64,000 nt of DNA from Microbacterium sp. (lineage in GTDB: Bacteria; Actinomycetota; Actinomycetes; Actinomycetales; Microbacteriaceae): assembly GCF_017305435.1 (NCBI RefSeq), contig NZ_JAFKIP010000003.1:540410-604409 (forward strand), in the 5' to 3' direction. The notes below the pieces were generated by a model, which saw nothing but the letters and a program-made list of their open reading frames with translations, did not search any database and had not been told where the DNA came from. The position numbers and the translations under genes are program-made. This document shows positions 46,598 through 53,997 of the stretch, piece by piece (position 1 is the first letter of the stretch; every line of letters begins with the position of its first letter).

Positions 46598-46729
46598 CTC
46601 GGTCTCCTTTGACAGATGTGGTCGCCGTGCGGCGGTGCAACGGGTGGCGACAACATTCACACGCATCGGATCGGCCCCCGTACCCCCCGATGGGGGGAAA
46701 GCGGAGAGAGGATGCCGATCGCGCGGAGG

Positions 46730-47584
46730 TCAGGGGAGGAGGTGCAGGCGGCGTGCGGTGGCGACGGCCTCGTGCCGCGAGTGGGCGCCCAGCTTGCCCA
46801 TGACCGTCTGCATGTAGCTCTTGACGGTGCCGGCCTGCAGCCCGAGGCGAGTGGCGGCCTCGGGGTAGCTGCATCCGAGCGCGATCTGGGCGAGGACGTC
46901 GGACTCGCGTCGCGTGAGGGTGGGTGCGCCCAGGCTCGGCGCGTCGCCGGCGAGGCGCTGGGTCACCGCCAGGATGCGTCGTGACAGTTCGGCGTCGTCG
47001 GTCGTGCTGGCCAGGGCCAGCAGCTCACCGTGCGCGGTCCTGATGGCTTCGCGCAGGTCGTGACTCTCGGGGCCGGCCGCGAGCGGCTCGCTGCCGCGCA
47101 GGAGCGCGACCCGCCGGTCGACCTCGTCGCGCGTGCGCAGCTCGTTCGCGATGACGCGGGCAGCGTCCACGAGCTCGGTCGAGAGGCGATCGCCGATCGT
47201 GACCCGCTCGCGGGTCGCCGCGTACATGATCACCCGTGGCTGGCCGTCGACGGTGACCGGCAGGGCGACCATCGAACGCAGCCCTTCGCGGCGCACGGCT
47301 TCGTCGTGCTGATGCGAGATCTGTGCTGCCTCGACGTAGTCGGCCACCGCCGTGGGCTTGCCGCGGGCGAGGGCGCCTCCGCCGACGCCTTCGCCGCGCT
47401 GCACGAACAGCTTGTCGAGGCTGTTCGTGGTGGTGCCGATGAACTCGGTGATGGTGAGCGCGCCGTCCTCGACGAGTCCCGCGAAGAGGATGCCGACACG
47501 CGCCTGACCGGCAAGGCGCCTCAACGACGATCGGAGGAGATCCCGGTCGTCGGGGCGCAGGACCGATGCCGGGTCGTCACGCAT
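46730..47584 (-). CDS. GAF-LuxR transcription regulator
   Basis: The 284-residue protein has a GAF-like sensor region at about 20-160 (VGILFAGLVEDGALTITEFI, LRSMVALPVTVDGQPRVIMY). A helical linker leads to a LuxR-type helix-turn-helix at about 220-280 (LTRRESDVLAQIALGCSYPE). It is like regulators of aromatic-acid and acyl-CoA catabolic operons. It lies just upstream of the transporter and ligase genes, its probable targets. The ATG at 47584 has a GAGGGGAG Shine-Dalgarno. Confidence 0.87.
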   Translation of the reverse strand: MRDDPASVLRPDDRDLLRSSLRRLAGQARVGILFAGLVEDGALTITEFIGTTTNSLDKLFVQRGEGVGGGALARGKPTAVADYVEAAQISHQHDEAVRREGLRSMVALPVTVDGQPRVIMYAATRERVTIGDRLSTELVDAARVIANELRTRDEVDRRVALLRGSEPLAAGPESHDLREAIRTAHGELLALASTTDDAELSRRILAVTQRLAGDAPSLGAPTLTRRESDVLAQIALGCSYPEAATRLGLQAGTVKSYMQTVMGKLGAHSRHEAVATARRLHLLP

Positions 47585-47667
47585 GACGGCGCTCCCCTCG
47601 TCGGTTGCGCGGAATCGTAGCATCCCCACACGCTCGGAGGATCGGGTGTGCGGTGCGCTATCTCGGG

Positions 47668-47726
47668 GGGCGGCGTGAGTGCGGACGTCGGCGCGGCAAG
47701 GGCGAGGGCACCGCCGGTGGCATCCA
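47668..47726. repeat. Sequence duplicated from the DUF3137 gene linker
   Basis: This stretch (GGCGGCGTGAGTGCGGACGT, then CGGCGCGGC) is nearly identical to the part of the DUF3137 gene around 42470-42535 that encodes the AAPTSALTPP linker. In the same orientation it would still encode ALAAPTSALTPP, but it is not part of an intact gene. It may be a gene remnant or a dispersed repeat. Confidence 0.55.
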
Positions 47727-47731
47727 TTTCG

Positions 47732-49306
47732 CTACGCGACCGGGGCGTCCTCACGCGCGTAGCGCTCGCGCAGTCGCTTCTCCTCAGCCGGCGACGGCAG
47801 CCCGAACACCACGACGAGGAACCCCAGTGCGATCGCGATCCCGCCCACGAGGTACGCCGCCCAGGTGCCGTCGACGAAGCTGATGCGGGCGGCCTCGATG
47901 ATGCGGTCGGCGTAGTCGGGGTTGTCGGAGGCGACGTGCAGCGCCGACGCGTACGAGGACTGCAGCGCCCGGGCGACGTCGGCGCCGATCGTCGTCGCCT
48001 CGGGAGAGGCGCTGATGAGGTCGCCGAAGACACGCGCGAAGCCCCCCGCGAGGACGGCGCCCAGGAGCGCCTGCAGGATCGCCCCGCCGAGGTCGGTCTG
48101 CAGGTCGGTCGTGGCGGATGCCATGCCCGCGCGCCGCACCGGCGTGCTGCTCATGAGAGAGCGGGATGCCGCCGTCATGACGAACGACGCGCCGCCGCCG
48201 ACGAGAGCGAAGGCGAGTGCGACGACCCAGGAGGGCGTCGCCTGTGCCCAGGTGAGCATCGTGGCGAAGGCGCCCGCGAGGAGCACATAGCCGACGACCA
48301 TGCTGGGGCGGACGCCGCGGGACACGAGGATGCTCGCCGGCACCCCGCACAGGAGCAGCGCGACCGCCGCGGGAACGAGCGCGAGGCCGGCCTGCATCGC
48401 GTCGTAGCCGAGGATGTTCTGCAGGTACTGCTGGCCGACGAACATCGCGCCCTCGAGGGCGCCGAACGCGAGAGCACCGGCGACGGCCGGCACCCAGAAG
48501 AGGCGCCGTCGCGCGACCTGCAGATCGTAGAGGGGGGATGCCGCGGCCCGCTGTCGAGCGAAGAACAGGGCCAGCAGGGCCGCCGCCGCGAGAAGCAGCC
48601 CGCCGCCCAGGGCCGTCTCGCCCGGGGCGAAGACGATCTCGACCCCCAGCACGAGCGCGGCGACCGCGACCACCGACACGACCCCGCCGAGATGGTCGAC
48701 CGGCTTGTCCGACTCTTCGACACCGCGCGGCACGGTCCGCGCCGCGAGGGCGAGGGCGACGAGCGCGAGGGGAACGGGAGCCCCGATCGCGACTCGCCAC
48801 CCCACCGTGTCGACGAGGGCGCCCGACACGATCGACCCGCCCACCGTCGCCCCCGCGCAGATCGCGGTCCACAACGCGATCGCCCGGCCGCGCGCGGGCC
48901 CGTCGGCCCAGAGCGCCGTGATGAGCGCGAGCGTCGTCGGGAACGCCATCCCCGCCGCCATCCCGGTGAGGACGCGCGCGGCCATGAGTGTCTCCGCGGA
49001 GGGCGCGAGCGCGGCGGCGGTGCCGGTGACGAGGAGCGCGATGAGCCCGATGCACAACACTCGGACGCGCCCGTAGCGGTCGGCGATCGCGCCCGCGTAG
49101 AGGACCGTCATCGCCATGCCGAGTCCCGTCCCGAGGGCGATCAGGTTGAGCGCCGTCTGAGAGGCGTCGAAATCCGCGGCGATCTGCGGCAGCGCGACGG
49201 TGGCGCCCGCGAGGGTGAGGTTGCAGATCGCGGCCGTCAGGACGAGCGCCGTCAGCACGGCGGCGGAGCGCGGAGGTGCGGCCGAGGGTGCGGTCGTGCG
49301 CGGCAT
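47732..49306 (-). CDS. MFS drug efflux transporter, DHA2 (14-helix) family
   Basis: This 524-residue protein has about 14 hydrophobic segments. The antiporter motif A is in GAIADRYGRVRVL, and motif C-like Gly/Pro-rich helices follow (AICAGATVGGSIVSGALVD). It probably exports drugs or other toxic compounds using the proton gradient. The ATG at 49306 has a GAGAGGA Shine-Dalgarno; an upstream extension to 49375 is not supported. No adjacent TetR or MarR regulator is visible. Confidence 0.9.
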   Translation of the reverse strand: MPRTTAPSAAPPRSAAVLTALVLTAAICNLTLAGATVALPQIAADFDASQTALNLIALGTGLGMAMTVLYAGAIADRYGRVRVLCIGLIALLVTGTAAALAPSAETLMAARVLTGMAAGMAFPTTLALITALWADGPARGRAIALWTAICAGATVGGSIVSGALVDTVGWRVAIGAPVPLALVALALAARTVPRGVEESDKPVDHLGGVVSVVAVAALVLGVEIVFAPGETALGGGLLLAAAALLALFFARQRAAASPLYDLQVARRRLFWVPAVAGALAFGALEGAMFVGQQYLQNILGYDAMQAGLALVPAAVALLLCGVPASILVSRGVRPSMVVGYVLLAGAFATMLTWAQATPSWVVALAFALVGGGASFVMTAASRSLMSSTPVRRAGMASATTDLQTDLGGAILQALLGAVLAGGFARVFGDLISASPEATTIGADVARALQSSYASALHVASDNPDYADRIIEAARISFVDGTWAAYLVGGIAIALGFLVVVFGLPSPAEEKRLRERYAREDAPVA

Positions 49307-49500
49307 CCGTCGTCCTCTCGCACCGCGGGTGGTCTCGAGCAGAGCGTACTGGGGATTCGGCGTGGGCCGCGGCATCCGCTAGACTGTTGTGGTTGTCCGT
49401 CTGTCTGCGCCGTTCCGGCGCGCGCGGCCGGGCACGTGCATCAACCCTCCTGATGCCGGGAAGTGCCCGGCATCCGTTCTAGTCCGAAGGAGGTGGGTTA

Positions 49501-49866
49501 GTGACGCACTCACACCAGTACGAGCTCATGGTCATCCTCGACCCCGAGATCGACGAGCGTCAGGTCGCCCCCAAGCTCGACGGATTCCTGAAGGTCATCA
49601 CCGCTGATGGTGGCTCGATCGACAACGTCGACGTCTGGGGCAAGCGCCGCCTGGCATACGAGATCCAGAAGAAGAACGAGGGCATCTACGCCGTCGTCAA
49701 CTTCACCGCCACGAGCGAGGCCACGCAGGAGCTCGACCGTCAGCTCAAGCTGAACGAGCAGATCATGCGTACGAAGGTCCTGCGTGCCGAGGAGGCGATC
49801 GCCCAGGTCGCCGCCGAGAAGGAGCGCGCCGAGGCCAAAGCCGCCCGCAAGGCAGCGAAGGCGTAA
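49501..49866 (+). CDS. rpsF: 30S ribosomal protein S6
   Basis: The 121-residue S6 begins with the conserved [12 protein letters not shown]. The motif [14 protein letters not shown] is present. The C-terminus is Ala/Lys/Glu-rich. The GTG at 49501 has an exceptionally strong Shine-Dalgarno, AAGGAGGTGG. A -10-like TAGACT lies at 49380-49385, giving a leader of about 110 bases, long enough for feedback control of the rpsF-ssb-rpsR operon; such control is known in other bacteria and is not shown here. Confidence 0.97.
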   Translation: MTHSHQYELMVILDPEIDERQVAPKLDGFLKVITADGGSIDNVDVWGKRRLAYEIQKKNEGIYAVVNFTATSEATQELDRQLKLNEQIMRTKVLRAEEAIAQVAAEKERAEAKAARKAAKA

Positions 49867-49872
49867 CGGACG

Positions 49873-50382
49873 ATGGCCGGCGAGACCGTCATCACCGTCG
49901 TGGGCAACCTCACGGCAGACCCCGAGCTGCGGTACACGCAGAACGGCCTGCCCGTCGCGAACTTCACGATCGCGTCGACTCCGCGCAACTTCGACCGTCA
50001 GGCGAACGAGTGGAAGGACGGCGAAGCGCTGTTCCTCCGCGCGAGCGTGTGGCGCGAGTTCGCCGAGCACGTGGCCGGGTCGCTCACGAAGGGTTCCCGC
50101 GTCATCGCGACCGGCCGGTTGAAGCAGCGCTCCTACCAGGACCGCGAGGGCAACAACCGCACCGCGATCGAGCTGGAGGTCGACGAGATCGGCCCCTCGC
50201 TCCGGTATGCCACGGCTCAGGTCACGCGTGCCGCGTCCGGCGGAGGCAACTTCGGCGGCGGCGGTGGCCAGCAGCGCCCGCAGCAGGTCCAGCAGGCGGA
50301 GGAGCCGTGGGCGACCCCCGGCTCGGCCGCCCCGGACGCCTGGAGCGCTCCCGGTTCCTACGGCGACGACACGCCGTTCTGA
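49873..50382 (+). CDS. ssb: Single-stranded DNA-binding protein
   Basis: SSB coats single-stranded DNA in replication and repair. The protein has 169 residues. The OB-fold at about 1-112 starts [21 protein letters not shown] Gly/Gln/Pro-rich linker follows ([16 protein letters not shown]). The acidic C-terminal tip is DDTPF, the partner-binding end. The stop codon TGA is the first three bases of a REP unit that fills the gap to rpsR. It is in the rpsF-ssb-rpsR-rplI operon. Confidence 0.97.
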   Translation: MAGETVITVVGNLTADPELRYTQNGLPVANFTIASTPRNFDRQANEWKDGEALFLRASVWREFAEHVAGSLTKGSRVIATGRLKQRSYQDREGNNRTAIELEVDEIGPSLRYATAQVTRAASGGGNFGGGGGQQRPQQVQQAEEPWATPGSAAPDAWSAPGSYGDDTPF

Positions 50383-50421
50383 TCTCGATACACCGCGCTG
50401 CGCGCGGCACTCGATCACCGA
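50380..50421. repeat. Single REP unit between ssb and rpsR
   Basis: TGATCTCGATACACCGCGCT, then GCGCGCGGCACTCGATCACC, is the left REP unit of the rsmG-parA array, without its inverted partner. It supplies the ssb stop codon and ends 17 bases before the rpsR start. It can form a hairpin inside the operon mRNA. Confidence 0.9.
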
Positions 50422-50438
50422 AAGATTAAGGAAAAACA

Positions 50439-50693
50439 ATGGCTGGAAAGGCTACCGGCGATCGCCGCAAGCCGCGGAAGGGCGCGAAGAACGCCGCTCC
50501 CGCGAAGGCGATCCGCGTCGGCGTCATCGACTACAAGGATGTCGCGACGCTTCGCAAGTTCATCTCGGAGCGCGGCAAGATCCGCGCCCGTCGTATCACC
50601 GGTGTCTCGGTGCAGGAGCAGCGTCTGATCGCCAAGGCGATCAAGAACGCGCGCGAAATGGCGCTCCTGCCTTACGCCGGCGCTGGCCGCTAA
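50439..50693 (+). CDS. rpsR: 30S ribosomal protein S18
   Basis: The 84-residue S18 has the core [18 protein letters not shown] and [12 protein letters not shown], followed by the basic end [10 protein letters not shown]. There are no N-terminal zinc-binding cysteines, so this is the zinc-independent form. The ATG at 50439 has an AAGGA Shine-Dalgarno directly after the REP unit. Confidence 0.97.
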   Translation: MAGKATGDRRKPRKGAKNAAPAKAIRVGVIDYKDVATLRKFISERGKIRARRITGVSVQEQRLIAKAIKNAREMALLPYAGAGR

Positions 50694-50703
50694 GGAGCAC
50701 CTC

Positions 50704-51156
50704 ATGGCAAAGCTGATTCTCACGAACGAGGTTGCCGGGCTCGGAAGCGCCGGTGACGTCATCGAGGTCAAGAACGGGTATGCCCGTAACTACCTCATCC
50801 CCCAGGGCTTCGCAGTGGCCTGGACCCGCGGTGGCGAGAAGCAGGTGGCATCCATTCGTGCCGCCCGTGACGCCCGCGCGATCCACGTGCACGAAGAGGC
50901 CGTGGCGCTCAAGGACGCCCTCGAGGCGAACAAGGTCCGCCTCTCCGTCAAGGCCGGCAAGGAAGGTCGCCTCTTCGGCGCCGTCAAGCCCGCCGACGTC
51001 GCCACCGCGGTCGCCGCGGCAGGCCTGGGCGAGCTCGACAAGCGCAAGATCCACATCCCCGCGCCGATCAAGGCCGTGGGCGAGCACGAGGCGACCGTTC
51101 GCCTCCGTGACGACCTCACCGCTGTCATCACGCTGCAGGTGGTCGCCGCGAAGTAA
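50704..51156 (+). CDS. rplI: 50S ribosomal protein L9
   Basis: The 150-residue L9 has its N-terminal domain motif [21 protein letters not shown]. The long connecting helix and the C-terminal domain [20 protein letters not shown] are intact. It is the last gene of the operon, followed by a strong hairpin. Confidence 0.97.
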   Translation: MAKLILTNEVAGLGSAGDVIEVKNGYARNYLIPQGFAVAWTRGGEKQVASIRAARDARAIHVHEEAVALKDALEANKVRLSVKAGKEGRLFGAVKPADVATAVAAAGLGELDKRKIHIPAPIKAVGEHEATVRLRDDLTAVITLQVVAAK

Positions 51157-51170
51157 TTCGCGCTCGCCGG

Positions 51171-51206
51171 ATGCCGCGACCTCTCCTTCGGGAAAGGTCG
51201 CGGCAT
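51171..51206 (+). terminator. Strong UUCG-loop terminator after rplI
   Basis: The 12-base arm ATGCCGCGACCT pairs perfectly with AGGTCGCGGCAT. After one mismatch, three more pairs close a TTCG tetraloop at 51187-51190. It starts 14 bases after the rplI stop and also faces the end of the convergent surface-protein gene. Confidence 0.85.
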
Positions 51207-51224
51207 TCGCCGTTCATGCGACGC

Positions 51225-52520
51225 TCAGGCGGTGATGCGGCGCCGCGCGGTGAGCAGCGCGCCCGTGCCGAGCGCGAGCACTCCCGCCAGGAGCGGCAGC
51301 CAGGGCAGGATGCCCCCCGTCTGCGCGAGCGTGCGCACCGATCCGACTGCCGCAGCCATGCCCACGGTGCTCGTCGTGCCGGGGGTCACCGGCGTGACCG
51401 GGGTCACCGGGGTCACCGGGGTCACGGGCGTGACAGGCGTGACAGGCGTGACCGGGGTCACCGGAGTGCCCGTCGTCGAGCCCGTCGTCGTCGCGTCGCC
51501 GATGACCGACACGGCGTTGCCGCCGATGGTGATCGGCAGGCTGATCGGGGCGATGAGCTGCGTGCCGCCGAGGATGCTGTCGTCACCGCTCGTGGTGGCG
51601 CCGCCGGCCGAGCCGGCCGTGGGCGTGCCGCCGGTCGTGGTGGCATCCGTGCTGGTCGCGTCGCCGACGACGGAGACGGCGTTGCCGCCGATCGTGATCG
51701 GGGCGCTGACGGGCGCGATGAGCTGCGTGCCGCCGAGGATGCTGTCGTCACCGCTCGTGGTGGCGCCGCCCGCCGAGCCGGCCGCGGGCGTGCCGCCGGT
51801 CGTGGTGGCATCCGTGCTGGTCGCGTCGCCGATGACCGACACGGCGTTGCCGCCGATCGTGATCGGCAGGGTGATCGGGGCGATCGCCTGCGTACCTCCG
51901 AGGATGCCGTCGGCACCGCTTGTTGTCGCGTCGCCGGCCGGGCCGGTGGCGGGTGTGCCGCCGGTGGTCTTGGCATCCGTGCTGGTCGCGTCGCCGATGA
52001 CCGAGACGGCGTTGCCGCCGATCGTGATCGGAACGCTGATGGGCACGACGGCCTGCGTGCCGCCGCCGATGCTGTCGTCACCGCTCGTCGTCGGAGCGGC
52101 GGCGGGCTCGGCGGCCGGTGCCGCGGCCTCCGCGGGTGCGGCGGTCGTGGCATCCGCCGACTCGGCGTCGCCGATGACCGATACCGCGTTGCCGCCGATC
52201 GTCACCGGGACGGCGACGTCGATGAGCGCCTGTGTGCCGGAAAGGATGCCGTCGAGGCCCGACGTCGAGACGCTCCCGCTCGGGGCGTCCGTGGCGGCCG
52301 GGGCCGTCGTCGTGGCGTCGGTGCTCGTGGCGTCGCCCAGGATCGAGACGGCGTTGCCGCCGATCGTGACGGGCACGTCGAGCGAGATGAGGGCCTGCGT
52401 GCCGGACAGCAGTCCGTCGTCGCCCGTGGTTTCGGCCGCTTGAGCGACCGTCGTGCCGAGGAGCGTGATGCCCCCGGCCAGCAGCGTGCCCCAAAGAGCG
52501 CGCGAAACAATGGTGTTCAT
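51225..52520 (-). CDS. Chaplin-like repeat protein with LAQTG sorting signal
   Basis: This 431-residue secreted protein has a signal peptide at residues 1-28 (cleavage after AQA). Six repeats follow, each with GTQ...P(V/I)TIGGNAVSVIGDA, centred near residues 54, 110, 168, 224, 278 and 334. They resemble the chaplin/GNAVSVIGD repeats of actinobacterial surface proteins but contain no cysteine. A rigid stalk of nine VTP triplets (354-380) leads to a sorting signal: LAQTG at 398-402, a hydrophobic helix and the basic tail ARRR. LAXTG is typical of class E sortase substrates. The ATG at 52520 has an AAGGAG Shine-Dalgarno. The ORF beyond it to 52568 was excluded. Confidence 0.8.
   Translation of the reverse strand: MNTIVSRALWGTLLAGGITLLGTTVAQAAETTGDDGLLSGTQALISLDVPVTIGGNAVSILGDATSTDATTTAPAATDAPSGSVSTSGLDGILSGTQALIDVAVPVTIGGNAVSVIGDAESADATTAAPAEAAAPAAEPAAAPTTSGDDSIGGGTQAVVPISVPITIGGNAVSVIGDATSTDAKTTGGTPATGPAGDATTSGADGILGGTQAIAPITLPITIGGNAVSVIGDATSTDATTTGGTPAAGSAGGATTSGDDSILGGTQLIAPVSAPITIGGNAVSVVGDATSTDATTTGGTPTAGSAGGATTSGDDSILGGTQLIAPISLPITIGGNAVSVIGDATTTGSTTGTPVTPVTPVTPVTPVTPVTPVTPVTPVTPGTTSTVGMAAAVGSVRTLAQTGGILPWLPLLAGVLALGTGALLTARRRITA
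51381..51461. repeat. Nine-base tandem repeats encoding the VTP stalk
   Basis: Nine consecutive 9-base units of the type GGGGTCACC/GGCGTGACA encode (VTP)9. Copy number could change by slippage and thereby alter stalk length. Confidence 0.85.
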
Positions 52521-52595
52521 GATGTCTCCTTCGAGAGGGTGTGCGGGTGCGCGAACGCGCGGAACCATGCCGCTCGAGGAGCGGCCGCAACCCGG

Positions 52596-53483
52596 TCAGT
52601 CGGGAGAGACGTCGGTGGCGAAGGTCGGCGACGACGGGACGGACTCGTCCCCCGGGCCGCGCCGCCATGCCCAGGCACGGTGCATGGCGAACAGTCCGAA
52701 GGCGAGCGCGGCGGCCGCGCCGAAGCCGAAGGCGGATGAAGACGAGAAGAAGGATGAGGTCGCATCGAGCGCTCCGCTGAGCGGCAGCACGGGGCCCACC
52801 GTCGAGGCGAGTGCGCTCACCGTGGTCGAGACGACGATGGATGCCGTGACCAGCGCTGGCGCAGCGTCACCGACCGCGCACGCGAATGTCGGCGCGCCGG
52901 CTGCAGCGAGGGCGAACGATGATGCGGTGACGCCGATGCCGGACGAGTCCGTCGGGAGGGCAGGATGCGCCGGAGCGGAGCCGCTGGATGAATCGATGGG
53001 CGAGCCGGTCGCTGGGGAAGAGGGCTGCAGGATGCCGTCGATCGGCAGCACCGGCGCGACGATCGTGCCGACGGGCGCGAGCACGGGAGCGAGGGGCGCG
53101 ACGACCGTCGCAACCGGCTCCAGAACGGGCTGCAGGACCGGGGCGAGTGAGTCGACGACCGGGCCGAGCACCGGCGTTACGGCGGGCGCGACCGCCTCGA
53201 CGACGGGGGCGACGGCGTCGGTGACCGGCGCGATCGTATCCAGGACCGGGGCGGCGGCATTCGCCACCGGGGTGAGAACGGGCGTCGTCACGGAACTGAG
53301 CGTTCCGGCGATCGAATCGAGGGCGTTGCCGAGCACTCCAGGGTCGTCATCGTCGGCGGCGTGGGCGGCACCCGCACCGAGGGTGAGGGTGAGCAGCAAC
53401 CAGGCGAACATGACGCCCGCCGCGATCGCGAGCAGTCGCACGAGGCGCGAAATGCGCACGACGACATCGCTTGATGTATCCAC
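52596..53483 (-). CDS. Secreted Ala/Pro/Val-repeat membrane protein
   Basis: This 295-residue protein starts at the GTG at 53483, with GGGAGG upstream. A signal sequence at about 10-42 ends AHA. Residues about 55-150 are a quasi-heptad repeat of APV, such as APVLDTIAPVTDAVAPV, without recognised family. A Ser/Ala-rich domain with a single cysteine follows, and a helix near 245-265 (SAFGFGAAAALAFGLFAMHRA) leads to a cytoplasmic tail. It lies upstream of the LAQTG protein on the same strand (75-base gap), so a joint surface role is inferred. Confidence 0.65.
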   Translation of the reverse strand: MDTSSDVVVRISRLVRLLAIAAGVMFAWLLLTLTLGAGAAHAADDDDPGVLGNALDSIAGTLSSVTTPVLTPVANAAAPVLDTIAPVTDAVAPVVEAVAPAVTPVLGPVVDSLAPVLQPVLEPVATVVAPLAPVLAPVGTIVAPVLPIDGILQPSSPATGSPIDSSSGSAPAHPALPTDSSGIGVTASSFALAAAGAPTFACAVGDAAPALVTASIVVSTTVSALASTVGPVLPLSGALDATSSFFSSSSAFGFGAAAALAFGLFAMHRAWAWRRGPGDESVPSSPTFATDVSPD

Positions 53484-53997
53484 GTTCACCTCCCACGACT
53501 GATGGTCGGATGTCGACGTCACGGTCGACTCTGGAGTGCCTGGACTCGTGACTGTACTCCCGTCGGAGACCCGTGTCCAGGCCCCCTTCCGCTGTTTCGG
53601 CCCCGCCGCCGGGTCACGGGCGTCCGCACGCGCGGAGTGTGACCTCGTGTGTCGGGTACGCGACGCGCCCGAGGGAATCGGACTTGACAAAGCGCACGTT
53701 ATCCCCGTGGTTGTCCCCAGGCAGGGGGTTGGGGGCCAACCTTCAACCCACACTTCAGACATGATCTCTGTCCACAGGGTGTGGAACAGAAAAGACCTGA
53801 CCAGATCATCATTCGAAGCCATAGAAAACTGCAAGTTAGCTGAGTTTCCACAGACGCTGTACACAGGCATCCCGGCGTTTCTCGCACACTCTCCACACAG
53901 TTGTCCACAGGTGGGTTTGCGGGTGTCGGAACCCGTCTCTAGCGTGTCTTGAGGCTCGGAGGATGAGACGAGGACGAGCTGGGAACAGGGGCGCTGC
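53484..53997. other. dnaB upstream region with DnaA-box-like sites
   Basis: This gap of 514 bases has no gene and is visibly more AT-rich around 53690-53860. DnaA-box-like sites are TTGTCCACA at 53901-53909, CTGTCCACA at 53768-53776 and TTTCCACA at 53845-53852, with CTCCACA near 53891. None is a perfect TTATCCACA. It probably carries the dnaB promoter, possibly under DnaA control. Confidence 0.5.

Noticed and set aside
51381-51461. VTP-coding repeats as CRISPR or regulatory repeats
   Set aside because: The nine-base units are in frame and encode a continuous protein stalk.
51232-52443. Plus-strand frame opposite the LAQTG protein
   Set aside because: The minus-strand protein has a signal peptide, repeats and sorting signal. 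The plus-strand frame mirrors the repeats and lacks a Shine-Dalgarno.
53484-53997. Second replication origin
   Set aside because: The canonical origin is at 5030-5449 with perfect DnaA boxes. Here boxes are imperfect and few, so promoter control of dnaB is the simpler reading.
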